Of a DNA stretch of 64,000 nucleotides, positions 1-9,107 are shown in pieces; within the stretch, counting starts at the first letter, position 1; each line of letters opens with the position of its first letter. Under the pieces are notes generated by a model. It made no database searches and was not told where the DNA came from. It saw only the letters and a list, made by a program, of their open reading frames with translations. The stretch is from the NCBI GenBank assembly GCA_001464455.1, contig LNEI01000018.1:475343-539342 (forward strand). The letters run 5' to 3'. The translations under genes were made by a program, and so were the position numbers. The DNA is from Acidobacteria bacterium Ga0077534 (lineage in GTDB: Bacteria > Acidobacteriota > Blastocatellia > Pyrinomonadales > Pyrinomonadaceae).

Positions 1-232
1 GTTCGAGCAACGCATACAGCGGCTCCATCTCAAGCGGGTGATTTACCGCATACCGAATCGCCGCCTCACGATTCGGCAAACCCTTGATCGGCGGATTCGG
101 ATAAATAACCCGCGTCCCGATCGGAAGATCTTCAAGAATAAAATCCTCGCCATTCGGCATGATCCGCGGAGCGGAATCCTTGTCGATGTACACGATCGAT
201 TCGTGCGTTTTCCTGCGTAGTTGTAACGCCAT
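1..232 (-). CDS. LarA-like (lactate racemase / DUF2088) family protein, N-terminal fragment
   Basis: Reading leftwards from an ATG at 232, the frame stays open to the window edge, giving about 77 residues. It starts [17 protein letters not shown], and later has [11 protein letters not shown] followed by an alanine-rich segment ending in a run around [13 protein letters not shown]. This order (basic start, Pro-rich strand, then A..AI.YA..HPL...L..LL) resembles the N-terminus of LarA-type nickel-dependent racemases, but the metal-binding part lies outside the window. It follows the M28 peptidase gene by 6 nt on the same strand and is probably cotranscribed with it. The family call is tentative because only the least conserved end is visible. 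Confidence 0.45.
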   Translation of the reverse strand, partial: MALQLRRKTHESIVYIDKDSAPRIMPNGEDFILEDLPIGTRVIYPNPPIKGLPNREAAIRYAVNHPLEMEPLYALLE

Positions 233-238
233 ATTCTG

Positions 239-1174
239 CTATTTGGTCTTGTCCAATTCTTTTATCGCCTCTATTACGGTCTCGACCGCCCTCACATAAA
301 AAACCTGATCGATCTTCTCAAAATCATCCGTGGGCTTGTGATAGTCCGGGTGGTCTTCGACGCCGAAATATATGAACGGGATCTTTTCGCGGTGAAATGA
401 GGCTTGATCGCTCTGATTCGTCCAATCGTCGCGGCCTAATTTGGGGTCGTCGTGGCCGAGGAGTAGCTTGACGGTTGCCCTTTTCTGGGCCGCTTCGAGG
501 GCTGGACGGAACTGCGGATAAGGGAACGTTCCGGCCGCATAAAGTTCGCCCTTGTCACTCCGCGAGAGCATATCCATGTTTACGTTGAGCAGGATCTTGT
601 CTTTGGCTACCGGGAGATTAGCAACGAAATGCCTCGAGCCCTGAAGCCCTTTCTCTTCGGCATCAAAAGCCACAAATATCAGCGTATGCTCGGGCTTGTG
701 CTTCGTAAAATATTTCGCTATCGCAAAAAGCGCCGCCGTTCCGGATGCGTTATCGTCAGCTCCGTTGAATATCTGGCCGTTTTTTATCCCGTCGTGATCA
801 TAGTGAGCGGTTATGACGATGTATCTATCGATCTTCTTTCCCGCTATCTGGCCTAAAAAGTTGACGCCATTCAGCTTTGTATTCGTACGCCTGACCGTAA
901 ACTCAAAATCCTGCCTGTAAGACGGACCAAACGGCTTCACACCGGATTCCTTAAACCGTTTTTCTACGTATTCACGTGCCTTCTGCATCGACGGAAGATC
1001 CGGCGAACGCCCTTCCATATCGTCGGCCGAAAGTGTCTTTATATCGTGCAGGAGCTTTGCCGCGTCCAACAGCTTTGAAGTTGGGACCGCCCCCGATCCG
1101 TTTTGAGCGTTAACGCTCGAAGCAGTAGCGACGATAAAAATGAAGAAAAATGCAAGGTACTTCTTAAGGTTCAT
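239..1174 (-). CDS. Secreted M28-family zinc aminopeptidase
   Basis: A 311-residue protein with a Sec signal peptide (MNLKKYLAFFFIFIVATASS, cut probably after VNAQ near residue 24). The rest matches the M28 di-zinc exopeptidase fold. Visible ligands are H124 and D126 in AHYDHDG, the bridging Asp in NGADDNASG (about 140), the catalytic and metal Glu pair in FDAEEKG (about 173), Asp in NMDMLS (about 201) and a late His in DYHKPTDD. It should act in the periplasm or outside the cell, removing N-terminal residues from peptides. It lies in a minus-strand operon between the HAD phosphatase (17 nt upstream) and the LarA-like gene. Substrate preference cannot be read from the sequence. Confidence 0.88.
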   Translation of the reverse strand: MNLKKYLAFFFIFIVATASSVNAQNGSGAVPTSKLLDAAKLLHDIKTLSADDMEGRSPDLPSMQKAREYVEKRFKESGVKPFGPSYRQDFEFTVRRTNTKLNGVNFLGQIAGKKIDRYIVITAHYDHDGIKNGQIFNGADDNASGTAALFAIAKYFTKHKPEHTLIFVAFDAEEKGLQGSRHFVANLPVAKDKILLNVNMDMLSRSDKGELYAAGTFPYPQFRPALEAAQKRATVKLLLGHDDPKLGRDDWTNQSDQASFHREKIPFIYFGVEDHPDYHKPTDDFEKIDQVFYVRAVETVIEAIKELDKTK

Positions 1175-1191
1175 GATAAATCTTAAAACGT

Positions 1192-1866
1192 CTATCTAAG
1201 GTCTAGCACCGCCCAGTCGTGCTGAATCGCAGTCTGTTTAAGCCTGAAATCGGGACAGACGGCGACCGGATGGCCCACTATCGATAGCATCGGCAGATCT
1301 GAAATACTATCGGAGTACGCATATGAGTCGGAAAGGTTTATATTCTCGCGTTCGGCATACTGCCTGATCCACTGAGCCTTCGTCGCGGACGCCATCACCG
1401 GAGGCAGCACACGTCCCGTAGCGTATCCGTTAACAAACTCCAGCCGGTTCGCAACGTAGTCGTCGATGCCGAGGTGCTGCATCAATCTGTCGATCGTAAA
1501 ATCGAGGGCCCCCGTTAAAACAACCTGGCTCTGCCCGATCTTCCTGCCGGATCTGATCAGGTCAAATGTGCCGGGAAAGATCGCCGGCTTCAGCACCTCT
1601 TCGAAAAGCTCCTCAGAAAAATACCGCAGCCTGTCCTGCGAAAACCCTTCGTAACTCCGGAAAAACACCTCGTTAAAAACGTTTCGCGAGTAAAGATCGG
1701 TTAGCCCGAAAAACGGCAGCTTCGCGAGTGTGCCAACGCTTTTCTTCGCAGTTTGCCACAGCCCCTGCTGGCGTTTGGCGTAGAACGCAAGTGTGTGGAC
1801 CAGATTTGTACTGACCAGTGTGCCTTCGAGATCATAGAAAGCTGCCGGTTGTGCGTCTTTATTCAT
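1192..1866 (-). CDS. HAD-IB family phosphatase (phosphoserine-phosphatase-like)
   Basis: A 224-residue HAD-superfamily hydrolase. Motif I is AFYDLEGTLVST: nucleophile D12 is present, but the general acid/base normally found two residues later as Asp is Glu (E14). Motif II is VVLTGALDF with its Thr, and motif IV is YSDSISDLPML, giving the two acidic magnesium ligands. The helical cap between motifs I and II is typical of subclass IB (SerB, or the HAD-IB domains linked to acyltransferases). The physiological substrate is unknown. It is the first gene of the minus-strand set and is divergent from the TPR lipoprotein across a 90-bp gap. Family is secure, function is not. Confidence 0.8.
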   Translation of the reverse strand: MNKDAQPAAFYDLEGTLVSTNLVHTLAFYAKRQQGLWQTAKKSVGTLAKLPFFGLTDLYSRNVFNEVFFRSYEGFSQDRLRYFSEELFEEVLKPAIFPGTFDLIRSGRKIGQSQVVLTGALDFTIDRLMQHLGIDDYVANRLEFVNGYATGRVLPPVMASATKAQWIRQYAERENINLSDSYAYSDSISDLPMLSIVGHPVAVCPDFRLKQTAIQHDWAVLDLR

Positions 1867-1956
1867 TCAGCTCTTTGTGTTACCTTAATCAAACTTCTAA
1901 AGCTAAAAGATGTTCGGGTAAGGAGTATCCTATCACGATTGAAGAGGTTTTTCGCT

Positions 1957-2727
1957 ATGAAACTCATAACTCTTTGCTTTGCGGTAATTACATTGTGCTT
2001 ACAATTTGGCTGTTCCACCACCGATGCCCTCGAACCGGAGCGCCCGAAAGTCACTGAAGAGGCCATTTCCTCCGCTTTGACCCAGTCCGAAGCCCTTTTC
2101 AAGCAGCGAGAAGACGTCGCAAAACTACGCGAATCGGTCGAGCAGCTTAGAAAGGCACGCGATTATCGGCAGCGAAACTTCGAAGTCGAGTGGCGATTCG
2201 CGAAGTACAACTACTTCCTTGGTAAGCAGTCAAAAGATGAGAAGGAAGCAAATACTGCCTTTGAAGAAGGTCGTGACGCCGGAAAGATAGCGTCGGGAAT
2301 CAGCCCGGACAAGCCGGAAGGGTATTTCTGGTTCGCTGCAAATCTGGGCGAACTCGCTCGCAAGAACATGCTGACAGGGATCAAGTCGATAGGCGACGTT
2401 CGCGGAGCGCTGGAAAAGGTAGTCGAGATCCAGCCAGACTATCAAGACTCAAGTGCCTACGACGTGCTTGCCCAGATCGAACTTGAGACGCGGCTCTACG
2501 GCGGTAAAGCTGAGAAAGCTATCGAACTGCTCGAAAAAGCTCTGGAAACTGAAAAGAACAATATGAATCTCCACCTCCATCTCGGTGAAGCCTATCTCGC
2601 AGTCAAGAAAGAGGCTGAAGCCCGAAAGCAGCTTGAAAAAGTGCTCGGCATGAAGCCGAATCCCAACTATCTGATCGAGAGCCGCGAGGCGGCTGAAAAG
2701 GCAAAGAAGCTGCTCGCAAGACTCTAA
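1957..2727 (+). CDS. TPR lipoprotein resembling TRAP-associated TatT
   Basis: The frame is open from 1753, but the ATG at 1957 gives a proper lipoprotein start: MKLITLCFAVITLCLQFGC with lipobox LQFGC, so this start is preferred (256 residues). The mature part is helical, with TPR-like repeats. The stretch ALEKVVEIQPDY followed by LYGGKAEKAIELLEKALE resembles the TatT family, soluble or lipid-anchored TPR proteins that partner periplasmic TRAP-transporter binding proteins. No TRAP permease is nearby, so a transport role is only suggested by the family. coaD follows 23 nt downstream and may be cotranscribed. Confidence 0.7.
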   Translation: MKLITLCFAVITLCLQFGCSTTDALEPERPKVTEEAISSALTQSEALFKQREDVAKLRESVEQLRKARDYRQRNFEVEWRFAKYNYFLGKQSKDEKEANTAFEEGRDAGKIASGISPDKPEGYFWFAANLGELARKNMLTGIKSIGDVRGALEKVVEIQPDYQDSSAYDVLAQIELETRLYGGKAEKAIELLEKALETEKNNMNLHLHLGEAYLAVKKEAEARKQLEKVLGMKPNPNYLIESREAAEKAKKLLARL

Positions 2728-2750
2728 TTTCTGTTCGCTCAAAAACCATA

Positions 2751-3248
2751 ATGCGACGTGCCATATTTCCAGGCTCTTTTGATCCATTGACCAACGGTCA
2801 TCTCGATATCATCAAGCGAAGCTCGCCGCTTTTTGACGAGATCGTGATCGCTGTACTTAACAATGCGGACAAGAATCCGATGTTCTCGGTCGAGGAACGC
2901 TGCGAGATGATCCGCGAAGTTTTGCCCCTGGTTGAAACGGGCACTTGTCGGCTTATGGTCGACAGCTTCTCAGGATTGACTGCCGATTTTGCCAGACAGA
3001 TGAAGGCCACGGCGATTGTTCGAGGAATCAGGGCCGTCAGCGATTACGAGTATGAGCTGCGAATGGCACTAATGAACCGCCGACTCGAACCGACCATCGA
3101 AACCGTTTTCCTGATGGCCGGCGAGGAATATAGTTACGTCTCGTCAACGCTTATGAAACAGGTCTTTCAACTCGGGGGACGGGTGGAAGGACTGATACCC
3201 GAACTCGTCGAAGATCGCATGCGACGGAAGACGGAAAACGGGGTTTAG
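2751..3248 (+). CDS. coaD: Phosphopantetheine adenylyltransferase
   Basis: A 165-residue enzyme that transfers AMP from ATP to 4'-phosphopantetheine to make dephospho-CoA, the penultimate step of coenzyme A synthesis in the cytosol. The nucleotidyltransferase signature is clear: AIFPGSFDPLTNGH with the TxGH motif at residues 14-17. The central VRGIRAVSDYEYE is characteristic of CoaD, and the late SSTLMKQV segment corresponds to the second ATP-binding motif. Length matches the family (about 160). Start ATG at 2751 places the motif at the normal distance from the N-terminus. Confidence 0.97.
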   Translation: MRRAIFPGSFDPLTNGHLDIIKRSSPLFDEIVIAVLNNADKNPMFSVEERCEMIREVLPLVETGTCRLMVDSFSGLTADFARQMKATAIVRGIRAVSDYEYELRMALMNRRLEPTIETVFLMAGEEYSYVSSTLMKQVFQLGGRVEGLIPELVEDRMRRKTENGV

Positions 3249-3371
3249 GACGAAGTGACAAGCACGTGCATTCTTCGGTCATTTTCTACAAATTTGTACT
3301 TCTTTTAGATCAGCCGCTCAGTAATCTGCGGATTTATGGTTTTGCGCATCTGCGTCTTTCCGACTTTGCGT

Positions 3372-3377
3372 TAAAAT
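3372..3377 (+). promoter_or_regulatory. Putative -10 box of the aminotransferase gene
   Basis: TAAAAT lies 10 nt before the ATG at 3388. There is no Shine-Dalgarno sequence in between and no convincing -35. If used, the 5' UTR would be only about 3-5 nt. Confidence 0.35.
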
Positions 3378-3387
3378 AGGGTCCCGT

Positions 3388-4593
3388 ATGGCAACCTTCC
3401 CTGTTTCTGAGAATGTAGGAAAAATGAAAGGCTCTTCGACCTTGCTTGCCGCTCAGGCAGCGGCCGAGATGAGGGCTCGCGGCATCGACGTGATCGATCT
3501 CTCAGTCGGAGAGCCGGATTTTGACACGCCTGAGTTTATTAAGAAATACGCGTGGGAGGGCATGGAAAAGGGCCTGACCAAATACACGGCGACCGCAGGT
3601 CTTGCTGACTTCCGAAATGCGATCACTGAGTTCTATTCTCGGCAATTTGGAGCAGACGTCGACTTGGCTGAGGTCGCGGCCTCGTGCGGTGGCAAGCAAG
3701 CCCTATTTAATGCCGCTTGCACGCTGCTAAACCCGGGCGACGATGTTTTGATACCCAAACCATATTGGGTCACATTCCCCGAGATCGTAACTTTTTGCCG
3801 AGCGAACAGCGTTTTTATAGAGACCGAGGAGACCGATTTCGTTCTGACTGCCGATCAGGTCGCCGCCGCGATAACCGATAAGACCAAACTGCTGATCCTA
3901 AACTCGCCCAGCAACCCGTCAGGCCGCGTTGTTCCATCGGAGGAAATGCGTAAGATAGTCGAGGTTTGTGCCGCACGGGAGGTCTATGTACTTACGGATG
4001 AGTGCTATCTATTCTTCGCCTATCCGCCGGCGAAACCTTTTTCACTCGCTGTTCTGCCGCCGGACTTGCGCAAGTTTGTCTGCATCGCCGGAAGCTTTTC
4101 TAAAACTTACGCAATGACCGGCTGGCGCGTTGGTTACACCATCGCAAGCATCGAATGGACCAAGGCGATGATCAAACTACAAAGTCACTCAGCCACGCAC
4201 CCCACATCATTCGTCCAGTACGCATGCGCCAAAGCCCTCCGCGACACAGATGCCTCGATGAACGCCGTCGCCGCGATGACCACCGAATACGAAAAACGCC
4301 GTGACTGGTTCGTCCCGGCTCTCAATGAGATCAACGGCTTCAGATGCTCGATGCCTGAAGGAGCTTTCTATGCTTTTGTAGATGTTCGCGGAGTTTTTGG
4401 CGATCGTTTCCAAAGCTCCGCTGATGTCGCCGATGAGCTCCTAAAAGAAGCCCACATCGTGGTGACCGACGGCAAGGGCTTTGGAGCAGATGGATTTTTA
4501 AGATTTTCTTACGCGACCTCGATGGAGAATCTTCGACAAGCCATCGAAAAGATGCGGGCTATATTCGGAGCAAAAACGAGAGCGACCGCATAA
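3388..4593 (+). CDS. Class I/II PLP-dependent aminotransferase (aspartate aminotransferase type)
   Basis: A 401-residue fold-type I aminotransferase. Features in order: N-terminal DLSVGEPDFDTPEFI, GGKQALFNA and LNPGDDVLIPKPYWVTF, the LNSPSNPSGRV stretch with the Asn that contacts PLP, then DECYLFF, and SFSKTYAMTGWRVGY with Schiff-base lysine K239. The C-terminal Arg that binds the substrate carboxylate lies in GFLRFSYAT. The arrangement matches the Ib aspartate/prephenate aminotransferase subgroup, which moves amino groups between Asp or Glu and 2-oxo acids. It stands alone, with 139 bp upstream and a convergent ABC gene 14 bp downstream. Exact amino-acid specificity cannot be assigned. Confidence 0.9.
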   Translation: MATFPVSENVGKMKGSSTLLAAQAAAEMRARGIDVIDLSVGEPDFDTPEFIKKYAWEGMEKGLTKYTATAGLADFRNAITEFYSRQFGADVDLAEVAASCGGKQALFNAACTLLNPGDDVLIPKPYWVTFPEIVTFCRANSVFIETEETDFVLTADQVAAAITDKTKLLILNSPSNPSGRVVPSEEMRKIVEVCAAREVYVLTDECYLFFAYPPAKPFSLAVLPPDLRKFVCIAGSFSKTYAMTGWRVGYTIASIEWTKAMIKLQSHSATHPTSFVQYACAKALRDTDASMNAVAAMTTEYEKRRDWFVPALNEINGFRCSMPEGAFYAFVDVRGVFGDRFQSSADVADELLKEAHIVVTDGKGFGADGFLRFSYATSMENLRQAIEKMRAIFGAKTRATA

Positions 4594-4607
4594 CCGCGAT
4601 TTCAACA

Positions 4608-6104
4608 TTAGCTTCCACCCGTCATCATAAGCCCGATCTCTTCGACCGTGGCAACCTTTGGGTCAACCTCGCCAACGATCTTGCCCTCGCGAAGCACTAG
4701 TAAGCGGTCTGCGAGAGCGGTCACTTCCTCTAGTTCGGCTGAAACGAGCAGCACTGCCGAACCCGCGTCACGAAGCTCGATCAGTTTACGATGAATAAAC
4801 TCTATGGCTCCAATATCTACGCCGCGTGTCGGTTGCGAAACAAGGAGAAGTTTCGGATTTAGCCCGAATTCGCGTCCGATCACAAGTTTTTGCTGATTTC
4901 CACCGGAAAGCGATTTCGCTGATTGCGATGAGTCGCCGGGCCGCACATCAAAATTATCGATGATCCCTGCGACTCGCTCACCAACCGCCGCACGGTTTAC
5001 GAAGCCGGAGGCGGCAGCGATCGGAGCCCGGTAATGAACCCCAAGGATCGAGTTTTCCGAAAGATCCGATCGCAGCAACAGCCCGCGCTTATGTCGATCC
5101 TCAGGCACATGGGCAACGCCGAGTTCCTTTAATTGCCGAGCGGTGTACTCTGTAACGTTCTTGCCCTTAAAACTGATCGAGCCGCCGGCCGGTTTCGCGA
5201 GACCTGCAAGAGCCTCAATGAGTTCGGTCTGCCCGTTGCCCTCGATACCTGCGACACCGACGATCTCACCGGAGCGAACCTCGAAAGAAACGCCATCAAG
5301 AGCCGGCCCATGTTTGCCGTCTACTCGAAGGCCTGAGACTTCGAGGACTACATCCGCAGGCTTCGCATCAGTTTTCTCGACCCGCAAGAGAACATCGCGA
5401 CCGACGATAAGTCGGGCGAGATCCTTTGCAGTGGTTTCGCTGGTCACCACGTGTCCGACCGTTCGTCCGTCACGCATAACGGTAACCTCGTCTGAGATCG
5501 CGAGTACTTCGTCGAGCTTGTGGGTGATGATGACGATGGTTTTCCCCTGCGCTTTCATTCGGCGAAGAATGCCAAAAAACTCCTCGATCTCTTGCGGAGT
5601 TAAAACTGCTGTAGGTTCATCAAGAATAAGGAGATCGGCGTTTCGGTAGAGAGCTTTGAGAAGTTCGACCCGCTGCTGTTGGCCAACGGAAAGGTCTTCG
5701 ATCACGGCACGAGGGTTGACCCCAAGCCTAAGCTCGTTTGAAAGGGCCAGAATATCGTCGTTCGCTTTTTCAAGGTCGAGACTCGCAGTCGAACCTGTCT
5801 CGGCCCCGAGGATGATGTTCTCAGCAGCCGTCATCGTGTCGACCAGCATAAAATGCTGATGCACCATCCCTATCCCAAGAGCGATGGCGTCATGGGGATT
5901 ACGAATTGTGACAGGCTTTCCATCTAGCAAGATCTCGCCGCTGTCCGGGTTGTAAAATCCATAAACGACCTTCATCGCCGTCGATTTCCCTGCCCCGTTT
6001 TCACCGACTATCGCGTGGATCGTCGCTTTCTTGATCGAAAGCGAAACGTCTTCATTGGCAACGCAGTCGCCAAAGGCTTTTCTGATATTACGTAACTCGA
6101 GCAT
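4608..6104 (-). CDS. Nucleoside-type ABC transporter, double ATP-binding subunit
   Basis: A 498-residue protein with two ABC cassettes in tandem, as in sugar and BMP-type nucleoside importers (RbsA/NupO class). Cassette 1 has Walker [10 protein letters not shown], signature [10 protein letters not shown] and Walker [12 protein letters not shown]. Cassette 2 has the degenerate Walker [10 protein letters not shown], signature [14 protein letters not shown] and a QPTRGVD segment in place of the usual Walker B end, all normal for this subfamily. It directly follows the BMP lipoprotein gene (5-nt gap). The membrane subunits are absent here, but matching permeases lie at 41.2-43.2 kb. Confidence 0.92.
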   Translation of the reverse strand: MLELRNIRKAFGDCVANEDVSLSIKKATIHAIVGENGAGKSTAMKVVYGFYNPDSGEILLDGKPVTIRNPHDAIALGIGMVHQHFMLVDTMTAAENIILGAETGSTASLDLEKANDDILALSNELRLGVNPRAVIEDLSVGQQQRVELLKALYRNADLLILDEPTAVLTPQEIEEFFGILRRMKAQGKTIVIITHKLDEVLAISDEVTVMRDGRTVGHVVTSETTAKDLARLIVGRDVLLRVEKTDAKPADVVLEVSGLRVDGKHGPALDGVSFEVRSGEIVGVAGIEGNGQTELIEALAGLAKPAGGSISFKGKNVTEYTARQLKELGVAHVPEDRHKRGLLLRSDLSENSILGVHYRAPIAAASGFVNRAAVGERVAGIIDNFDVRPGDSSQSAKSLSGGNQQKLVIGREFGLNPKLLLVSQPTRGVDIGAIEFIHRKLIELRDAGSAVLLVSAELEEVTALADRLLVLREGKIVGEVDPKVATVEEIGLMMTGGS

Positions 6105-6109
6105 AAGTC

Positions 6110-7165
6110 TTAATTCGCCATCGCGTCTGTCACTTTTATCTCGCCGGCGACTATCTTGCTCTTTGCTTCCTCAGCTTTATTGATCACATCGGCCGGGATG
6201 AGGCTTCGATTGAAATCGTCCATCGCATAAGTAACGCCGTCTTTGTCGAGGCCAAAAGCATGAAAACCGCCGCGAAAACGGTTCTCAAGGACTTCTCTAA
6301 CCACATCAAACACGGCATTATCGACACGCTTGACCATTGATGTCAGAACAAATCCCGGTTTTACTCCATTCTGATTCGAATCGACGCCGATAACGAACTT
6401 GTTGGCCTCGCCCTCAGCATTTCTGCCGTACTGCTCAACGGCGTCGAATGCTCCAAGGCCTGAATTCCCAGCCGCCGTAAAGATCACATCCGCTCCCTTA
6501 TCGATCTGAGCGAGCGATATCTCCTTGCCTTTTCCGGGATTGTTCCAAGCTCCGTCGGTTACACCAACATAGTTGGTAACGATCCTGATATTGGGGTTTA
6601 TCGATTTGGCTCCCTCTTCATAGCCCTTATTAAATCGATGTATCAAAGGAATGTCCATTCCACCAAGGAAGCCCAAAACGCCCGTCTTCGACTTAGAAGC
6701 GGCAATGATTCCGACAAGGTAAGACCCCTCATGCTCGCGAAAAACCAAAGACGCGACATTTTTCACCGGCGTTTTGCCGTCCGCCTCGAAGATAACACCA
6801 TCGACAATTGCGAACTTATTATTTGGGTAATCGAGAGCGACCTTTTGCATGATCGGTCCCTGGGCGAAACCAACGCCGATAACTAGATCAAAATTCTTTT
6901 CGGCAAAAGCCCGCATCGCAGGCTCGATCGAGGTCGGATTACCAGGTTCAACGTCGTAAAGACAGATCCCGAGTTCCTTCTCTGCCCGCTTTACTCCTTC
7001 CCAGGCAGCGGCATTGAACGAACGGTCATTCTTACCGCCGATGTCGAAGACGATCCCGACACGAATATTGCAGCCTGCTCGGGCGTCAATGACCGGGCCG
7101 CAAGACGAAGTTAGAAGGCCTCCAATAAAAACCAGAAATGCAAAAAAAAGCTCTTTGTATCTCAT
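6110..7165 (-). CDS. BMP-family nucleoside-binding lipoprotein
   Basis: A 351-residue substrate-binding lipoprotein. The signal [22 protein letters not shown] ends in lipobox TSSC. The body shows BMP/PnrA features: [16 protein letters not shown] at the mature start, [10 protein letters not shown], then [29 protein letters not shown] and [10 protein letters not shown]. Family members capture purine or pyrimidine nucleosides for ABC import. It sits between thymidine phosphorylase (21 nt upstream) and the ABC ATPase, which fits uptake followed by phosphorolysis of nucleosides. Confidence 0.92.
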   Translation of the reverse strand: MRYKELFFAFLVFIGGLLTSSCGPVIDARAGCNIRVGIVFDIGGKNDRSFNAAAWEGVKRAEKELGICLYDVEPGNPTSIEPAMRAFAEKNFDLVIGVGFAQGPIMQKVALDYPNNKFAIVDGVIFEADGKTPVKNVASLVFREHEGSYLVGIIAASKSKTGVLGFLGGMDIPLIHRFNKGYEEGAKSINPNIRIVTNYVGVTDGAWNNPGKGKEISLAQIDKGADVIFTAAGNSGLGAFDAVEQYGRNAEGEANKFVIGVDSNQNGVKPGFVLTSMVKRVDNAVFDVVREVLENRFRGGFHAFGLDKDGVTYAMDDFNRSLIPADVINKAEEAKSKIVAGEIKVTDAMAN

Positions 7166-7186
7166 TTCAATCCCAAAGCTTGGACG

Positions 7187-8497
7187 TTAGACAACTGCTC
7201 TGATAAGTTTCGTTGTCCGGGTTATCTCACGCGAAACCTTATACGCTCCCCGGAGCCTGTCAGTAACTTTTGCAGCCTGATTCTTACGACAATAGATAAT
7301 GCCGATCTCATCGCCAGCCTGAACTCTGTCACCGATCATCCTGATGCAGGCATAGCCGACAGCGTGATCGACTTTGTCCTCGGCCTTTTGTCGCCCGCCG
7401 CCGATCTCGCCGACCATGCTTCCTATTGCTAAAGAGTCGACATCGGCAATGTAGCCGCTGCTTTCTGCAAAGACCTTTACCTCAGTCAGTCCCTTGGTTA
7501 GCAACATCTCAGGCTTGTCGCAGATCTTAGGGTCGCCGCCTTGGAGTTCGACATTCTTTCTAAATCTTTCGAGGGCTTCGCCAGTCGCAAGAGCCCGACG
7601 GATCTTGTCTCGAGCATTCTCCATTGTTCCCGCGATCTTGCATTGAACCAATAGCGTTGCGGTCAGCTCGACGGAAAGATCCAGAGATGGCTTCATCTCC
7701 TCTTCGCCCTCACCGCGCAATAGTTTGAGACACTCAAAGACTTCGAGAGCATTCCCGACGTATTTGCCGAGCGGCTGATTCATCTCAGTAATGATCGCCT
7801 TTGTGTTGACACCAAAAGTTTTCCCCGTTTCACACAGCGACTTCGCGAGCTTTAGCGTTTCGGCATATTTGGGGATGAATGCTCCGGTACCGGTCTTCAC
7901 GTCAAGCACTAGTGCGTCCAAACCTTCTGCGAGCTTCTTCGACATTATCGAAGCAACGATAAGCGGAATATATGGAACAGTCGATGTCGCGTCGCGAAGA
8001 GCGTAGATCTTTTTATCCGCCGGAGCGATCTCATTCGTCTGCCCCGCAAGGGCGAAACCGCATTTTTTTAGAACTTTCTTAAAATTAGCGAATGAGAGAT
8101 TTACATTGAAACCCGGGATCGATTCCAGCTTATCGAGCGTGCCGCCCGTGTGGCCGAGGCCGCGGCCCGAGATCATCGGCACTGCTACGCCGCAAGCCGC
8201 CGCGAGCGGTGCGATGAGTAACGAAGTCTTATCCCCGACGCCGCCGGTCGAATGCTTATCACCTTTCGGGGCATCGATGTCGGAGAAATCCATGATCGTC
8301 CCCGAATTGAGCATTGCCCCGGTTATGGAATACTGCTCACGGCGGTTCAGGCCACGGATAAACATCGCCATGACAAGTGCGGTTATCTGGTAATCGGCCC
8401 ACGTGCCATCGCACACGCCGTCAATGAACGCGACGATGTCGTCATCAGAAAGCGCTTTTCCGTCGCGTTTTGTAGCGATTATTTCCTGTGGACGCAT
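7187..8497 (-). CDS. deoA: Thymidine (pyrimidine-nucleoside) phosphorylase
   Basis: Cleaves thymidine or related pyrimidine nucleosides with phosphate to base plus (deoxy)ribose-1-phosphate. The frame opens at 8563, but the ATG at 8497 (MRPQEIIATKRDGKALS) matches the family N-terminus and gives 436 residues, the usual length. Key motifs are DKHSTGGVGDKTSLL (phosphate binding), SGRGLGHTGGTLDKLES (the family signature), LRDATSTVPYIPLI and DVKTGTGAF. The next two genes encode a nucleoside-binding lipoprotein and an ABC ATPase, so this is a nucleoside salvage unit. No clear Shine-Dalgarno precedes the chosen start. Confidence 0.93.
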   Translation of the reverse strand: MRPQEIIATKRDGKALSDDDIVAFIDGVCDGTWADYQITALVMAMFIRGLNRREQYSITGAMLNSGTIMDFSDIDAPKGDKHSTGGVGDKTSLLIAPLAAACGVAVPMISGRGLGHTGGTLDKLESIPGFNVNLSFANFKKVLKKCGFALAGQTNEIAPADKKIYALRDATSTVPYIPLIVASIMSKKLAEGLDALVLDVKTGTGAFIPKYAETLKLAKSLCETGKTFGVNTKAIITEMNQPLGKYVGNALEVFECLKLLRGEGEEEMKPSLDLSVELTATLLVQCKIAGTMENARDKIRRALATGEALERFRKNVELQGGDPKICDKPEMLLTKGLTEVKVFAESSGYIADVDSLAIGSMVGEIGGGRQKAEDKVDHAVGYACIRMIGDRVQAGDEIGIIYCRKNQAAKVTDRLRGAYKVSREITRTTKLIRAVV

Positions 8498-8605
8498 AAA
8501 AATCGGTGTTACAAGTTTCTCACAGATAGCCGGGATTTTAAACGCAAAGAACGCATAGGTCACCGGGGAAGACGGAATACCCTGCGATAAACTCGATTAT
8601 TCGTG

Positions 8606-9097
8606 TCAGCAATCGCCGCGTTCAGCAATTTGAAGCAAAACTACAGCCTGCGCCCGTATCGCCCCTCGCTCTCCAACTGCGTCAACCGCTTCACCGGTCT
8701 TTGCCTTGACACTGACCTGATCGATACTTACTCGAAGCGCCTCAGCAAGACCTCGACGAATGTCCCCGATATACGGCCGCAGCTTTGGCAGCTCAAGATC
8801 GACAATTGTATCGATATTTACAACCTTGTAACCACGATGATCCGCAAGGCCAATAGCGTAAAGCAGAAACTCCGAGCTTTCCGCATTTCGCCAGCGGTCA
8901 TCGCTATTGGGGAAATGCGTTCCAATATCGCCAAGAGCAAGCGCCCCGAGCACCGCATCGGTGGCCGCATGCATCAGTACGTCAGCATCTGAGTGGCCGT
9001 CCGCCCCAAGCTCCGATTCGATCTGGACACCACCAATAAGAAGCGGCCGTCCGGGAACAAGCCGGTGAACGTCAGTGCCAAAACCAATTCGAAACAT
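8606..9097 (-). CDS. ispF: 2-C-methyl-D-erythritol 2,4-cyclodiphosphate synthase
   Basis: A 163-residue MEP-pathway enzyme that cyclises CDP-methylerythritol 2-phosphate with loss of CMP, leading to isoprenoid precursors. The start has FGTDVHRL with the zinc ligands Asp and His, followed by LIGGVQI, DADVLMHAATDAVLGALALGDIG with the third ligand His, and FP..D.RW. The late VNIDTIVDLELPKLRP is also typical. It follows ispD by 10 nt on the same strand, the common arrangement for consecutive or near-consecutive pathway steps. Confidence 0.96.
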   Translation of the reverse strand: MFRIGFGTDVHRLVPGRPLLIGGVQIESELGADGHSDADVLMHAATDAVLGALALGDIGTHFPNSDDRWRNAESSEFLLYAIGLADHRGYKVVNIDTIVDLELPKLRPYIGDIRRGLAEALRVSIDQVSVKAKTGEAVDAVGERGAIRAQAVVLLQIAERGDC

Positions 9098-9107
9098 ACA
9101 ATAAGGG

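Noticed and set aside
2865-2885. TGCGGACAAGAATCC in coaD, resembling palindromic element B
   Set aside because: The inverted half is missing and the encoded NADKNPM is normal CoaD sequence.
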